Shown here: positions 10,895-22,220 of the stretch, piece by piece
How the letters are laid out: every line of letters starts with the position of its first letter
Numbering within the stretch: position 1 is the first letter of the stretch
Assembly: GCA_019918135.1 (NCBI GenBank)
Contig: WBZZ01002368.1
Span: 79,501-143,500 of the forward strand
Direction of reading: 5' to 3'
Origin: Paulinella micropora
Lineage: Eukaryota > Cercozoa > Imbricatea > Euglyphida > Paulinellidae
DNA length: 64,000 nt
Position numbers and translations under genes: made by a program
Notes under the pieces: model-generated
What the model was told of the DNA's origin: nothing
Databases searched by the model: none
The model's input: only the letters and a program-made list of their open reading frames with translations

Positions 10895-12409
10895 GTGAAA
10901 TTGGTCGACAAATTTCCCGGGTTGAGCGTGATTTTTCACAGAACGATAACGACGCTGAAGTCACTTCGAACGGCGAAGACAAATGTGTACGAACTTGCAC
11001 CGTCAGACAACTTTACCGTCCCCAACCCTGCTGTGCAGATTCAATTCTCTGCGACCCCAGATGCACGACCCAACCCTGAAGACAGAACAACGACAGTTAT
11101 TCGGGTTCGACGACCACCGACATCTGTCCGATCGTCAAGAAAGCTGCTTTCCCTAGGCCTCTTGCACCTCGGGACATCAATGGCGACGTCAGCGATACAA
11201 ATCATCAACACGCCCCGCGTACGAAAGCCTCGACCAGAACAACACGCATCTCACAGTGTCAAACTTGCTATAGGGGTTGACGACACTGTAGGAGAAGGGA
11301 AGAATGAAGATCTTCAGGTACTGTACGCAGACGATGCACAAACACCGTTCTGTTTATACACGCATGTGCTACGAATCCCGGAGAAGGCCAAGCGACTGGA
11401 TGTCAACATTTCGGCTGCGGGGAAGCGGGAAATAGATGGACTCTATGAAATGAACTGTGTTCAATGGACTACGAGGGATGAAGCAAAACGAATGGGCATC
11501 ACACCGGTACACACTGGCTTTGTGGATGCAGTCAAACAGAATGAATCCACAGGTGATAAACAATACAAGTCGCGATTGGTCATGTTCGGGAACCGAATGA
11601 ACCAGTATGAATATTATAGTCCTTATGAGACTTCTGCCCCTGTAGCGTTCCATTTCGCACTGCTGGTCCTCTGCTCTCTTATGGTGGCTTTGAATGCCCT
11701 CATTAAGATGATCGACTTTTCACAGGCTTATATTCACGCGGATATGGAGGACATCATCTTCGCGGTTCCCCCTGAAGATTTTCGACGGAAGGACGAACCG
11801 TTTGCGATATGGAGGGTGTTGAAAGCTCTTTATGGCTCACCGCAGGCTGGGTGTCGTTGGCACGATCATGTGGCAAGGTTTCTACGGAAGCTGGGCTATC
11901 TTCAGTCAACTATAGACCCTTGCGTGTTCTTTTTGTCTACGACAGGCAACGTGTTTCCGCCGACATGCACCAAAGATCCCAAAGCGTTGCCATGGGTCCT
12001 TCTGATTAAAACAGATGATATGTTAGTGTTTTGCTTCCTGAATGAACAGTTCAACAACCTCGAGCAAGCTTTACTGATGGCGAAGTTTAGGTACAAGGAC
12101 TTGGACGATGTTCGTGTGTTTACCGGACTTCAATTTAGGCGCTATCCTACTGGACTGCTCATCCATCAGCGTGCGTACATCAGAGGTTTGTTGCGTGATC
12201 GTAACTATGCTAACGCCAACCCTACTCCTACTCCGTGCACAGTTCAAGAACCAGCTCCAGCACAATCGGACTCCCCTTTGCGTCAATGGTCTCTACCGAA
12301 GCTTACAGGTGAGCTTATGTGGCCGGCGTCAATGACTCAGCCACACATCGCGTTCGCTGTCAACAGGCGCCTACGCGTTGGTTGGCCGAATCTACCGCCA
12401 TCTTCGTGA
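10895..12409 (+). CDS. Reverse transcriptase of copia element 2
   Basis: The frame carries REIDGLYEMNCVQW, the block KMIDFSQAYIHADM, LKALYGSPQAGCRWH and the polymerase box LIKTDDMLVF (bases 12005-12031). The canonical tyrosine and valine of YVDD are replaced by Lys and Thr, while both aspartates are kept. After about 12350 the frame is lost and RNase H continues in another frame. Confidence 0.9.
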   Translation: MKLVDKFPGLSVIFHRTITTLKSLRTAKTNVYELAPSDNFTVPNPAVQIQFSATPDARPNPEDRTTTVIRVRRPPTSVRSSRKLLSLGLLHLGTSMATSAIQIINTPRVRKPRPEQHASHSVKLAIGVDDTVGEGKNEDLQVLYADDAQTPFCLYTHVLRIPEKAKRLDVNISAAGKREIDGLYEMNCVQWTTRDEAKRMGITPVHTGFVDAVKQNESTGDKQYKSRLVMFGNRMNQYEYYSPYETSAPVAFHFALLVLCSLMVALNALIKMIDFSQAYIHADMEDIIFAVPPEDFRRKDEPFAIWRVLKALYGSPQAGCRWHDHVARFLRKLGYLQSTIDPCVFFLSTTGNVFPPTCTKDPKALPWVLLIKTDDMLVFCFLNEQFNNLEQALLMAKFRYKDLDDVRVFTGLQFRRYPTGLLIHQRAYIRGLLRDRNYANANPTPTPCTVQEPAPAQSDSPLRQWSLPKLTGELMWPASMTQPHIAFAVNRRLRVGWPNLPPSS

Positions 12410-12530
12410 AGAGAAGGGATTGTTTTCCCCTTCTAACGTTAAGCTAGACAGACTTGAGTTTGCCTCGTACTCCGACTCCGATTTCGGGAATTGCCCATTC
12501 ACTCGATGATCGAGAAATGGAGAGATTCAT

Positions 12531-13043
12531 TTGCTTTCAGGGCAGGTACACTGGAATTCCAGAAGGCAGACTACCGTTGCGCGTTCAACAATGGACGCGG
12601 AAGTTATTTCTCTGTCCCAGACTGCGCGTACTACAGTCGCTATTCAGAGCTTGCTTTCTGAAATGAAAGTTCCGATACAGATGCAGTCTGTCATTCATGC
12701 CGACAACAAGGGATCAATTACAGCATCTACGAATGGACTTGGCGGCCCACGATCGAGACATTTGGCGATCAAACATCATTATGTGGTAGAACAGGTTCGT
12801 GAAAGACGTATCACCGTGCGATATGTCCCTTTCAACGAGAATTTGGCGGACTTGTTCACAGAGCCGCTACCTACCGCACAATTTAGGAGTTTGTGCGATC
12901 AGTTCATGATGCTGCTATCCAACTATTTTGGTGATGACGAAGACTCGATTCCGGACTCCATGCCGCACGTTGCATCAAAGCAGACGAAGAAGACAGTCAA
13001 GAAGCAAGCATCCCCGAAACTCAAGGAGCGTACAGCTGAGTAG
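12531..13043 (+). CDS. RNase H domain of copia element 2
   Basis: The motifs TTVARSTMDAE, HADNKGSI, RSRHLAIKHHYV and NLADLFTEPLP are typical for the copia RNase H module, which removes the RNA strand after reverse transcription. The ORF ends with a basic Lys-rich tail and a TAG at 13041. The junction with reverse transcriptase (12410-12530) is frameshifted. Confidence 0.88.
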   Translation: MLSGQVHWNSRRQTTVARSTMDAEVISLSQTARTTVAIQSLLSEMKVPIQMQSVIHADNKGSITASTNGLGGPRSRHLAIKHHYVVEQVRERRITVRYVPFNENLADLFTEPLPTAQFRSLCDQFMMLLSNYFGDDEDSIPDSMPHVASKQTKKTVKKQASPKLKERTAE

Positions 13044-15300
13044 CAGCGTGACTTATGTTCCACCAGAACTTGGAACGCGATGACGGCGATAGAGGCAGAA
13101 CTGTAACGCTTCATGCGAAGACAAGTGTACGAAAATTGGACATGTTCCACCTATTTATCGGACGCGATTAGGCGAGGACCGCTATCATACGAGTGCTCTA
13201 GGTTGCGGAGTGGAAGAATCAGCCTCAGATCAATGTTGCTTTCAAGTTAATGTCTTGTTCTCTTCCGCCCCGTCGAAGGGGTGGGACATTTATTTCTTTT
13301 ATACTTATAAGCTAAGAACCCTACCATTGTGTCGGACTCTGTTAATTTAGTGAATTTAGGTTATTTCTTTCACATGAACGTACATTATTAAATAAGACCA
13401 GATATTGAGTTCAAGTGTGGAATTAGCATACACTGGATGCTAGTGTTTATGGACCGTTACGGAACTCTAATATCTTATTTTCTGGCTCACACCAGTACCA
13501 TATTTTTATCATTGCATGACTATTACCATGTTCAACTTTAGGATTTGCCATACATTCTATCTTGATTTCTCATTCGTTACAACACAACTTTCCTTAATTA
13601 TCACAAGAACATTCCTTCGCATTATTGATATGACTGTAATCATATTGTGTTAGTGTGACACATTGTACTTCAAGATAGTTCTGCGCATTCCGTAGAATAT
13701 TCTAGTCTTATTTTATTGCGATGTGCAAGTAAATCATGTATTCCTCAGTAAACCTAGTTTCACGAATCGTGAAAGTGTTATTCTACACAGAAGACTTATC
13801 CTTAGGTTTACACCGTCCGATACACCATTTTATTAATAATGTTACCTGCAGGATGCAATATGGTAGTTTTCAAAACGCTAAGGATCGCGTCTGCAAGTAT
13901 CTGGAGCCTGGTTCCAAAAGGGCAGGACGCCCAAAGCAGCTTTGGAATGAGAGCTCCCTGAGGAGAAGAAGGAGGAAAAAGCAGAAGAGATGGAAGAAGA
14001 TGACGACGGGAAGGTCGACGCGGTCCTTAAAAAGAAAGGTTACATTTGAGTGCAAAAGTCTTCTACCCTCTCCAATTGCTGCGTGTGAGAGGATCAGTTT
14101 GATGTGCGGTATTTTTAGAGTGTAGCTTGCCAGAAATGCAACAGCACTGTGCACAAAGGGCTATGGAAGACTGGCGCCAAGCTGGCAGATGGTGGCGATG
14201 AGGTCGAACAGTGCGATTACACCTGCTGCGTAGAAGAAGGCGATTGCGACAAGGAAGATGGAGTGTCTGCGGAGGGTTCCTTCTGCTCCCAACAGTGCCA
14301 TGACGATTTGTATGTTATGATGATGTATTCGTCTGCACCTCTTCCCGCTGCTACCAAGTAATGCACCTGGATTCGGGCACTGTTTTCGAAATATACTATA
14401 TTTTTCAAAATTACGTTTTTAATTAAATTTATCGTTTCGTTTCATTGTTTTAATTTTGCCTCAACGTTTTCTTGCCTCCTGATCAGTTTAAGAATTTCTT
14501 CTTGTTTGCACTAGTACTTGTAGTGTGTTTGACGACGTCAGTTCAGGAAAATATATCATAAAAACCACCTGCCCTAGCCAAAATGGCTAGGCTGCACCGT
14601 TTTTCGATGGCTGAAACTGCTTTCATGATATTTTTTTCACGTTTACCCCGGTCAAAACAGAAAATTTTAATATATTACAGATATTTGCCCCCCCAATTGC
14701 AGTATATAGGCAGGTTCAAGTAGATATAGTAGATATAAACTAGTACTAGTACTAGATGGACAATGATACATGTTTTCGAATTCATGATCGTTTTTTTTTT
14801 AATTTTTTTTTTAGTTTAGATTATTTACATTAATTTAGTGGATAAAGATAATTTATTTTTAAGATTTTCTTATTGTATTTTATGTAAAAACTACTGTATT
14901 GTAATAAAATTTACTGTTTATTTACAATCACTTACTTTTACTAATTTTAGTTACTGTCTACGTCAGCGCTAACACAACAAATATGTTTGTCGAAATATTG
15001 TATCATTGCCGAAATTCAAACATTTGTTATGTTCCGGTCTAAGGTTGCATAATAGGTGAGATTTTTTGCTGTACTTGAACGGTACACTTGAACGAAGCCA
15101 GTAGTACCGCCAGTCTGTCCCTGAGTACTGCCCTGTGAGGCTGGGCTCGTGAGCGATGCCCCAAAGATGCCAATACGAAGGTTTCTGGAGCATAGCTGAG
15201 CATTTCAAACCATTTTCTAACCTTTTGTCTTTAGGCTGTGAAAAGTGGGCTATTGTAGGAACCAAGACATGTCAAACACACACTACACACAAAGCAGCAG
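13044..15300. other. AT-rich interval with possible host exons
   Basis: The first part (to about 13.7 kb) is AT-rich and by position holds the 3' LTR of element 2. A short run with coding character on + at 13.87-14.05 kb is rich in Lys and Glu. Another, at about 14115-14317, has CQKCNSTVH, a CC pair and FCSQQC, which looks like a cysteine-rich zinc-binding exon and ends at a good GTATGT donor. They may be upstream exons of the villin-headpiece gene, but the splice phase does not join directly to the exon at 15301. From 14.36 to 15.3 kb I see nothing else. Confidence 0.35.
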
Positions 15301-16670
15301 GTTCTTTCGATGACTATCTTGAGTGAATCTGAGTTTTCTTCAGCAAACGGTTCAAATTTTAAAATAATATTAGGATCTGATAAGCCGCCTGAAACGTCAC
15401 CCAGCAAGCCAGTAGCCGGAGTCGATGCTTTCAAGAAGAAAACGACCGACAGGCCGAAAACATACATCGAGCAGCAAAAATTGCAGCTTATTAAGACTGT
15501 TGGCACAACAGAGGGCTCTCTCGGTCAGTCTATGGCGCGTTGTTTTTCCCTAAATTAACTTTCTGTTGTGACAGGTTTCTTCATGGGTCAAGCACTCGGT
15601 GTGCAACACCATGGAAAATCCAGGGGATTAGTGAAGGTGTGATCTTGACGGTTGGCTGCGAACATGTTGTGCCATCAGGCTACTTTCCATTCTGAAGAGG
15701 ATGCAACCTACCACTCAAGCAAGGCAGCAAACAAAGAAATGGCCAAGGTACGGATACGAGAAATGTGGATACGAGAAATGTGGATACGAGAAATGTGTTA
15801 TCTTAAAAACCGTGCATGCAACACAAAATGTTGACCCTTTTTTGTCTGTTCTACTGTGCATGTTTTGTCTTCAGGCCTTTGCAGCAATGGTCATGGCTAC
15901 AAAAGACCAGACTGGTAACGTCAAATTTCCCTCCAAGATCGTTGCAGAGGCACAGGTCCCACATCTTGTTTGTACTTGATACGTATCAAACCCAAACGCT
16001 CAGGAGAAGAAAGCCAAATCCTTATGTACTGTCAACAGCTGCCCAATGCCCATATTTAAGAAGGGGTCAGTCCTTTTCTGCACTTCCCCTATGAATGTGC
16101 TGGTCTGAAGGTATTGTGTCGAACATACGAACCTGTTTCGTACGTCGTCTGGCAAAGAGAACTCACATACCAACGCTACCTCCACACCACCTAGCCCAGA
16201 AAAGAATGGGCCAGGCGATGCCGCTTCACCTGTAAAGTCGCCCTCGGATCTACCAGAGAAAAAGACATCAGAAATAGATGATTCTGCTTCGAAAATGTCT
16301 TCTGCTTCCGTGATGTGCTCTTCAATAACTCAAGCCTGTCGCATCTTTGTATGGATACATAGGATAAGGTCTTTTCCCTAGAGGCACTTCAAGAAAGAAA
16401 TTCCTTGCCGTCTGATATTGATAAAACTCACCTTGAGGTTATCGTTTCATCTGCCTTTACCGTTTGTCGTGCTTAATTTTTAGTTACCCATTTTCGAAAC
16501 CCTCTCAAGTACTCACACCACCACCCAATTGCGCAGTCTAATTTCTTGTCTTGCAGGACTACCTCTCGGACTATGATTTCCAACGTCTTTTCAAAATGGA
16601 ACGAGCAGAGTTAGCAGCGATGGCTGGTTGGAAACGCAAGCAGCTCAAGGATGCTTTGAAGCTGTTTTGA
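15301..16670 (+). CDS. Villin-headpiece domain protein (host gene, 8 visible exons)
   Basis: Exons that keep one reading frame with GT-AG borders are 15301-15523, 15575-15636, 15679-15747, 15875-15955, 16004-16065, 16111-16309, 16363-16437 and 16557-16670. The last two encode a complete villin headpiece: the N-terminal subdomain (LPSDIDKTHLE) and the C-terminal subdomain (YLSDYDFQRLFKM, then GWKRKQLKDALKLF) directly followed by TGA, as expected since the headpiece ends its proteins with LF. Headpieces bind F-actin, so a cytoskeletal role is likely. The upstream exons contain no domain I recognise; exon 6 is Ser/Pro-rich and linker-like. The true 5' end is upstream and unresolved. No lesions were seen, unlike in the surrounding elements. 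Confidence 0.85.
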
Positions 16671-16773
16671 ACTCGCGAACCTTGATTGCTCGTGCCTCAC
16701 CTCACCTCACTTCTTTGTTTCCCTCCTCACACCTCACCTCACCTAAACTCCCTCTATCCTCCTCATCCCTCTT

Positions 16774-16996
16774 CCTCTTCTTCTTCTTCTTCTTCTTCTT
16801 CTTCTTCTTCTTCTTCTTCTTCTTCTTCTTCTTCTTCTTCTTCTTCTTCTTCTTCTTCTTCTTCTTCTTCTTCTTCTTCTTCTTCTTCTTCTTCTTCTTC
16901 TTCTTCTTCTCCTTCTCCTTCTTCTTCTTCTTCTTCTTCTTCTTCTTCTTCTTCTTCTTCTTCTTCTTCTTCTTCTTCTTCTTCGTCTTCGTCTTC

Positions 16997-17042
<46 letters not shown>
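16774..17042. repeat. (CTT)n and (CT)n microsatellite
   Basis: About 200 bases of CTT repeats are followed by about 40 bases of CT. Long polyserine, polyphenylalanine, polylysine and polyglutamate ORFs across it are products of the repeat and not genes. It starts about 100 bases after the stop of the villin-headpiece gene. Confidence 0.97.
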
Positions 17043-17045
<3 letters not shown>

Positions 17046-17502
17046 TGAACATACTGATGATATTGTGTACAGCTAGACACTTCTGTCCTTTCGTGGTCAA
17101 ATGTACTTCACTTTTTTTTTTTTTTTTTTTTTTTTTTCTGAAGTGCGATCATTTATTCAACAAAGCAGTTAGCCGAAAAATAGAGGTGAGATTTTTTACT
17201 CATTCCTCCTGCCCCTGCCCGCCTCCTCCTTCTCCCCCTTCCCCCTCCGGCTCCCCCCCCCCCCCCCCCCACACACACACACAAACACACACACAAAGAC
17301 ACACACAAACTCTGGGCCACCACACACACCCTTCAAAACAACGTCATCGTCAAGAGCGACAACGTCAAATACAACAAAAACAGTAAAAAACAATAGTAAT
17401 AACCGCAATAACCACAATAGTTACCGACCATATTGGCAACTGCAACCGCACGCTATAAAAACAAACAATACTCTAATACTACTACTACTACTGCTACTAC
17501 TG

Positions 17503-17536
<34 letters not shown>

Positions 17537-17650
17537 GTTGTAATATTTTACCAATTCTACTACTACATAACTTATTATTCTTGCACCGTTATCATATTAT
17601 GTTTTCAGATATTCTAGATTATTATTTTGTATATTTCATTACAATATTTT
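17043..17650. repeat. Short homopolymer and microsatellite tracts
   Basis: The stretch contains poly-T (about 17110-17137), poly-C followed by CA repeats (about 17253-17300) and (CTA)n (about 17478-17535). No gene is visible. Confidence 0.9.
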
Positions 17651-17654
17651 ACAT

Positions 17655-18160
17655 TTCTTCTTCTTTCGTCTTTCTTTCTTTTTCTTTCTTCTTCTTTCTT
17701 CTTTCTTCTTTCTTCTTCCTTTTTTTTATTCTTTCTTCTTTCTTCTTCCTTCTTTCTTCTTTCTTTTTCTTTCCTCTTTCTTCTTCTTTCTTCTTTCTCT
17801 TTTTCTTTCTCTTTATCTTTCTTTCTTTTTCTTTTTCTTTCTTCTTTCTTCTTTCTTCTTTATAGTTCTTTCTTCTTCTTTCTTCTTCATCGTTTTTCTT
17901 TCTTTCTGTCTTTCTGTCTTTCTTTCTTTCTTCCTTCCTTCCTTCTTCCTTCTTCCTTCTTCCTTTTTCTTCTTCTTCTTCTTCTCTTTCTTCTTCTTCT
18001 TCTTCTTCTTCTTCTTCTTCTTCTTCTTCTTCTTCCTGTTCTTCCTCTTCTTCTTCTTCTTCTTCTTCTTCTTCTTCTTCTTCTTCTTCTTCTTCTTCTT
18101 CTTCTTCTTCATTATGATCATCATCATCATCATCATCATTATCATTATCTTCTTCTTAAT
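17655..18160. repeat. Degenerate (TTC)n/(TTTC)n pyrimidine tract
   Basis: About 450 bases of almost pure pyrimidine lie on the + strand, ending in pure TTC repeats and a short ATC run. Mirror-type polypyrimidine tracts of this kind can form triplex DNA. ORFs across it are artefacts. Confidence 0.95.
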
Positions 18161-18838
18161 TGAAGTTAGGTTCAGAAAGAGCATAAGGTTTAACTACTGT
18201 CTAGAAGAAACCTGCGGTCACGGGTCAGGTGCGGATAGTAATTATTTTCATTACCGTCGCGTGTAAGTCTTGACTAACATCCTGCGAGGAAATAACCAAC
18301 CGGCATTCACTTAAATAAATACACGGCTGTCACTTGACCTCAAAGTATTTCCTAGGTCAGGGAAGTTTACCAAAAGATTCTGGTGTTTGATCAATATAAC
18401 TTAGTATAATGATTCGGAACTCACACTCCACTTACCCTCACACTCTCCGAGAAGTATTGTCAGACGGGCTACCCACTACCTGTGGCAATCATATATCAAG
18501 TAGACTACATGCAGTGCTGCGGTCACACTGTATAGCAAGGCCTCTCTGACGAGAAGAAGATTATCATGATTGTCCTACTCCCAACTGACTTCTCATATAA
18601 TAACTACAGAGTAAGATAGTATGTAATAATGACATATGTTATATAAGTATGATATGAAATTATTGATATTAACACTAAGTTAATATACTGCAAGTAGACG
18701 TGACACTAGACGAGAGGGTCCGGAACTTCGGGCCCAAAATCGTAGCAATAGTTTAGTGAAATTTATTCATCTTTTCCGTGTGCAGAAGTAGAGAAATAAG
18801 CATTTTCCTGACCCACACTTTTTTTCAAAATTGCCTTT
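18161..18838. other. AT-rich stretch, nothing recognised
   Basis: No ORF with coding character and no repeat beyond short ones. Confidence 0.5.
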
Positions 18839-19294
18839 TTGCATCACTTTTCTCAAAATCATAGAGGTAGGGAGTCTCGTTTCGGCCCCTGCTGTGAAGC
18901 TAGGAAAGGATTGTGCAAAGAGAAAATTTGGGGAAGCTGTCTACCAAGATATAAGGCTTGTGTAACACTTAAGTTCTTCAAGACTGGGGGTCTGAGACAA
19001 GAACAGAAGCATGCAGTGAATGGTTTCAAATGTATTGATTGCGATATAAAAGAGGTAGTAGTCACGGTGCAGTTTTCAGGTGAAGAAGCCACTGAAGAAG
19101 ATCGACCTGAACAGAAGTCTGGGGACATGAATGAGATGAAGTCTGAAGAGCCAGAGGAAGAGGAAGAGGAAGAGGAAGAGGATCACTCTGGTTACAACAC
19201 ATGCCATTACTCAGACGCTCAAGTACAAAAGGAGGAACAGAAACACACGAACAATGGTTTCATGTGGGAATTGAAGGAACAGTTGGTAGACTGA
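18839..19294 (+). CDS. Hypothetical acidic protein or exon
   Basis: An open frame of 151 codons; the first ATG in frame is late, so the start is not certain. It contains a CIDC pair near its middle and a long glutamate run (about 19150-19180), then a second half where QKEEQKHTNNGF echoes QEQKHAVNGF, which suggests an internal duplication. I know no family. It could be an exon of a host gene or a remnant. It lies just outside the left edge of PLV1. Confidence 0.35.
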   Translation: MHHFSQNHRGRESRFGPCCEARKGLCKEKIWGSCLPRYKACVTLKFFKTGGLRQEQKHAVNGFKCIDCDIKEVVVTVQFSGEEATEEDRPEQKSGDMNEMKSEEPEEEEEEEEEDHSGYNTCHYSDAQVQKEEQKHTNNGFMWELKEQLVD

Positions 19295-19607
19295 AGTGCA
19301 GATCGACCTGTGCTTGCTCCTAAAACTAGGCTGGAGAATGCTTCCACAGCCGACTCCCTTGTGTATGTTTTCTTCTTTCTCTGCTCTTTTGTTTTTATAC
19401 TCTATTTCCAGTGCAGTGCAATATGCACATGCGTTGTGCTTGTGTTTCATGTTGTCCAAACGTGTCGACATGCATTGCATTCAGAGAACCCAAGATCGTA
19501 CAACTTCATTCTGTCATAATGTTTTCTTAATGTTTTCATCACTGTCTCTTTGTTCACTGTTTTTATCTGCATCTCTAAATTTCGGTTGCCATTTTTTTAT
19601 GTAAGGA

Positions 19608-20968
19608 TTGATGACAGCGAATGCGGGATTAACAGGGACCACATTAACGGCGAGTGGATTGATAACGGCAAATGCGGGAGTTGATATGAAAAGCAAAAAA
19701 ATAACAAACTTATTAACACCAACGGCTTCAACAGACGGGGCGACAAAAGGCTATATTGACACATTAGACGGGCAGAAGGTGAAATTAACAGGAGACCAAA
19801 CAATAACAGGGACGAAAGAATTTAGAGGAAAATTAGCAACTTCATTAGGTGTCCCGTGTATAATAGGTAGGAATTCAAAAGGCACAGGTGCGATAGGAGG
19901 CTTAGAATTATATGGAACCAGTGGCAACATGAATAGTCCGCACATTCAAGCATTTGTAAATACATCTGTTTATTTCGTATTTCAACAATTAAACTTTGGG
20001 CAAGACAATATTGCTTTGATTTTTGATAGTTATTGGATGGTTCGAACTGGAAATCAAGCGACCCAGGCTCAAACTTTCAAATATACAAAATAAGTGATAA
20101 ACTCGCTTTTAAGAACAAATCGGGAGTGGCACTGGCAGGAACCATAGCATTTAGTGAGGCAATGAGCATAAGCAATGCGGGCACTATAACGGCGACAGGA
20201 GCAATAACTGCAAATGGGGGGGATAAGCACAACAACAGCAACAGCAAGCGGATTAATAACTGCGAATTCTGGTATTAGTTCGGCTCAAACTATTACAATG
20301 ACTAATACAGGCTCGCAGATTTATTTTTCGGACGGCACGACAGCCATGTGCGGTATAAGGTGGCTTGACGATAACCACGGCGTATTTTGTAGGAGAAACA
20401 CAAACGAAATATTTATTAGAGAGTGGGGCGACATACACTTTCAAACAGCGGTGACAACATGGCGAGCACAGATGAATTCAAAGGGTCTTTATGTTCCTTC
20501 ACAAGGTTCTTCAACTTCAAATCAAATAGGAACAAGATATGTAACTCCTAATGAACCTGCGATTTTAATGAGGTCGGCGAATGCAGCTAATAACCGCAGT
20601 TTCTACGAACTTAGTGGCACACATCTATATGCTTGGAGCACGAATGATAGTAATGGTTCTCCATCGGGTTATACATATATCTCTTTGGGTGATAATAAAT
20701 GGACCTCTTCTTCCGATAGAAGATTAAAAACTGATATAACTTTATTGGGATGTTGTGTTGTGATAAATTACATGAAATAAAATGTTACTCATATTATTGG
20801 AAATTGGATTTAAAAAAAGCAAAAAAGAATTATGGGTTTATTGCGGATGAAGTAAAAGAAATCTTTCCAGAATTTGTCACAAGTGGGATGAAACCAGATG
20901 ATGGAAGCAAGGATTATGAAGGAGTATCATATACAGATTTTATATCAATATTAGTTAGTGCTTTTTAA
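19608..20968 (+). pseudogene. Fibre-like protein with C-terminal endosialidase chaperone (S74), frameshifted
   Basis: Four overlapping frames (19608-20093, 20033-20278, 20214-20780, 20750-20968) form one gene. The N-terminal part has fibre-type repeats (GLITANAG several times, KLTGDQTITGTKEF), the middle is beta-rich, and the C-terminal part starts with SDRRLKTDI and later NYGFIADEV, the signature of the intramolecular chaperone of endosialidase that trims itself from trimeric fibres. In viruses such proteins form receptor-binding fibres. The start is missing at the left edge of the fragment. A homologue, also broken, lies at 53.7-55.3 kb. Confidence 0.75.
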
Positions 20969-21014
20969 CATATGACATAAAAGGTAGTTAATTTAGAAAA
21001 AGAAAAAAAAATTT

Positions 21015-21404
21015 GTGATTATTATAGAAGATCCAAGCAATTGGCAGAAATCAGAGTGGAAGTATTCCCCAATGTCTAATAATACAACTAGACTACACAG
21101 ACCACCTCCTATTATAGAAATTGATGGCGATTTAACACCAGATTTAAAGTCTAGTGTTATCTCTGCGGAGTTAAAGAATGAAGAAAGAAAGATGGACAAC
21201 GAGTGGCAGTGTTGTTGCGCATAAAAAAAAACAGATGCTAGAATGATTAAATATATTTTTCAGATGAGTGTGCTGATCGGTATAGTAATACTTTGTTTTG
21301 TAAAATTGAGCGGCCCTAACATAGATTGTGCAACTTCTAACACATAAGTGCCGCTCATCAGTTTGATGATTGGCATAATCTGCCCGTCAGCAAAGATATG
21401 TTAA
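21015..21404 (+). pseudogene. Small cysteine-containing membrane protein of PLV type, broken
   Basis: The first part contains SNNTTRLHRPP and a CCC motif, the second a membrane segment (KYIFQMSVLIGIVILCFV) and a second hydrophobic segment. The copy at 55.4-55.74 kb has the same layout (DKWNCCC, then LIKYLFQMGI). Relative to that copy there is a small indel at an A run near 21225 and a TAA where the other copy encodes Tyr. Function is unknown; two-helix proteins like this recur in polinton-like viruses and virophages. Confidence 0.55.
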
Positions 21405-21430
21405 ATATAATAAACTGATTGTATATAATA

Positions 21431-21650
21431 ATGAAGTATTGCCATTCGTGTAAAAACTTTTATGCAGTTTTTTGTAGGTAAAAAATGGAAAATATTTAAG
21501 GAATGCGATTCCTGTCGCAAAAAAAAGAATGTTAATAATGAAATATGTGTTCATATGAATAAACAGAAACATTGTTTGCTGTGTATAACTTCAGAAAATA
21601 AACCAGAACAAAAAACTTATTCTGAACCTTGGATGGAGTGGTTGAATTAA
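21431..21650 (+). pseudogene. Small CxxC protein, frameshifted
   Basis: It starts MKYCHSCKNF and continues, after a one-base frame change near 21470, into KECDSCRKKK and a later CLLC. Paired CxxC motifs suggest a zinc-ribbon-like fold. No family is recognised. Confidence 0.4.
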
Positions 21651-21904
21651 ATATCATTACATTCATTTAATAATACTTTATACCAAGAATTGTCGCTATT
21701 ACAAAATAACTTAATACTATCGTAAATAGAACGATAATCGTTATTTCCATTGTTAATATACACACATGGAAACGAATTATTTAGACCAGATTGAATGCAG
21801 TGAATAAAATTTTCTTTTTTCTTACTAAATTCCCGATTTAGAATATAAAAGTCGCAGGCGGTCCGCGAAATAGCCAAGCACACGAATAGCAATATTAATA
21901 ACAT
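21647..21904 (-). CDS. Small secreted or membrane-anchored protein, conserved in both PLV copies
   Basis: An 85-residue intact ORF with an N-terminal hydrophobic signal (MLLILLFVCLAISRTACDFY) followed by a soluble part with several cysteines and SWYKVLLNEC near the end. The copy at 55729-55983 has the same start (MLLILLFVGSVLGRTACDFY) and end (SWYKIHLYEC). Conservation of signal peptide and cysteines in two otherwise decayed copies suggests a real, disulfide-bonded viral protein. Function unknown. Confidence 0.7.
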   Translation of the reverse strand: MLLILLFVCLAISRTACDFYILNREFSKKKENFIHCIQSGLNNSFPCVYINNGNNDYRSIYDSIKLFCNSDNSWYKVLLNECNDI

Positions 21905-21923
21905 GTATTATAATATCTATAAT

Positions 21924-22187
21924 TCACCAAAGTAAGTGATAAGCCCAATATGCGGGTTGATTTTTATTTAAATAAGCTGGCTTTCCATCCTTTGTTTTGA
22001 TTGCTTGATGTCTAGCACGATAACTTTCCCGTCTGTCTTCATCTTTGTGTTTGGTATAATCTGAAAAACCAGATGCGCCAAAGTTGATACGACTGCCGTT
22101 GTAGATTACATAGTATTTTTTACCTTTTACCTTACTTTCGCCGAAGTCTGTCGCGCCTAATGATAAAGTTCGTTCTCTTAACCCCAT
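21924..22187 (-). CDS. DUF5754-like small viral protein
   Basis: 87 intact codons from ATG at 22187. The sequence has KKYYVIYNGSRINFGASGF in the middle, a basic RRESYRARH and a C-terminal AYWAYHLLW. This layout (a 'my-gene-product, FG, K/R-rich, YW/LW end' pattern) recurs in giant viruses, virophages and polinton-like viruses and corresponds, as far as I recall, to DUF5754. Function is unknown. Confidence 0.65.
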   Translation of the reverse strand: MGLRERTLSLGATDFGESKVKGKKYYVIYNGSRINFGASGFSDYTKHKDEDRRESYRARHQAIKTKDGKPAYLNKNQPAYWAYHLLW

Positions 22188-22220
22188 TATATATTTAGCC
22201 TGCTTTACCTTCTTCTTTAA

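Larger units (their letters stand above)
7445..13290 (+). mobile_element. Ty1/copia LTR retroelement 2
   Basis: This is a full internal region in copia order: acidic gag-like ORFs, MYND finger, protease, integrase, reverse transcriptase and RNase H. It stands in tandem with element 1 in the same orientation, and shares with it the MYND position, the IPWESL block and the TDD polymerase box. Sequence identity between the two is low by eye, so they are separate members of one clade rather than a recent duplication. A purine-rich GAAGGGGTGGGA at 13275-13286 is a candidate polypurine tract. Confidence 0.9.

Noticed and set aside
16628-18184. Long polyserine, polyphenylalanine, polylysine and polyglutamate ORFs
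   Set aside because: They are direct translations of (CTT)n, (TTC)n and (CT)n microsatellites in all frames and have no other coding character.
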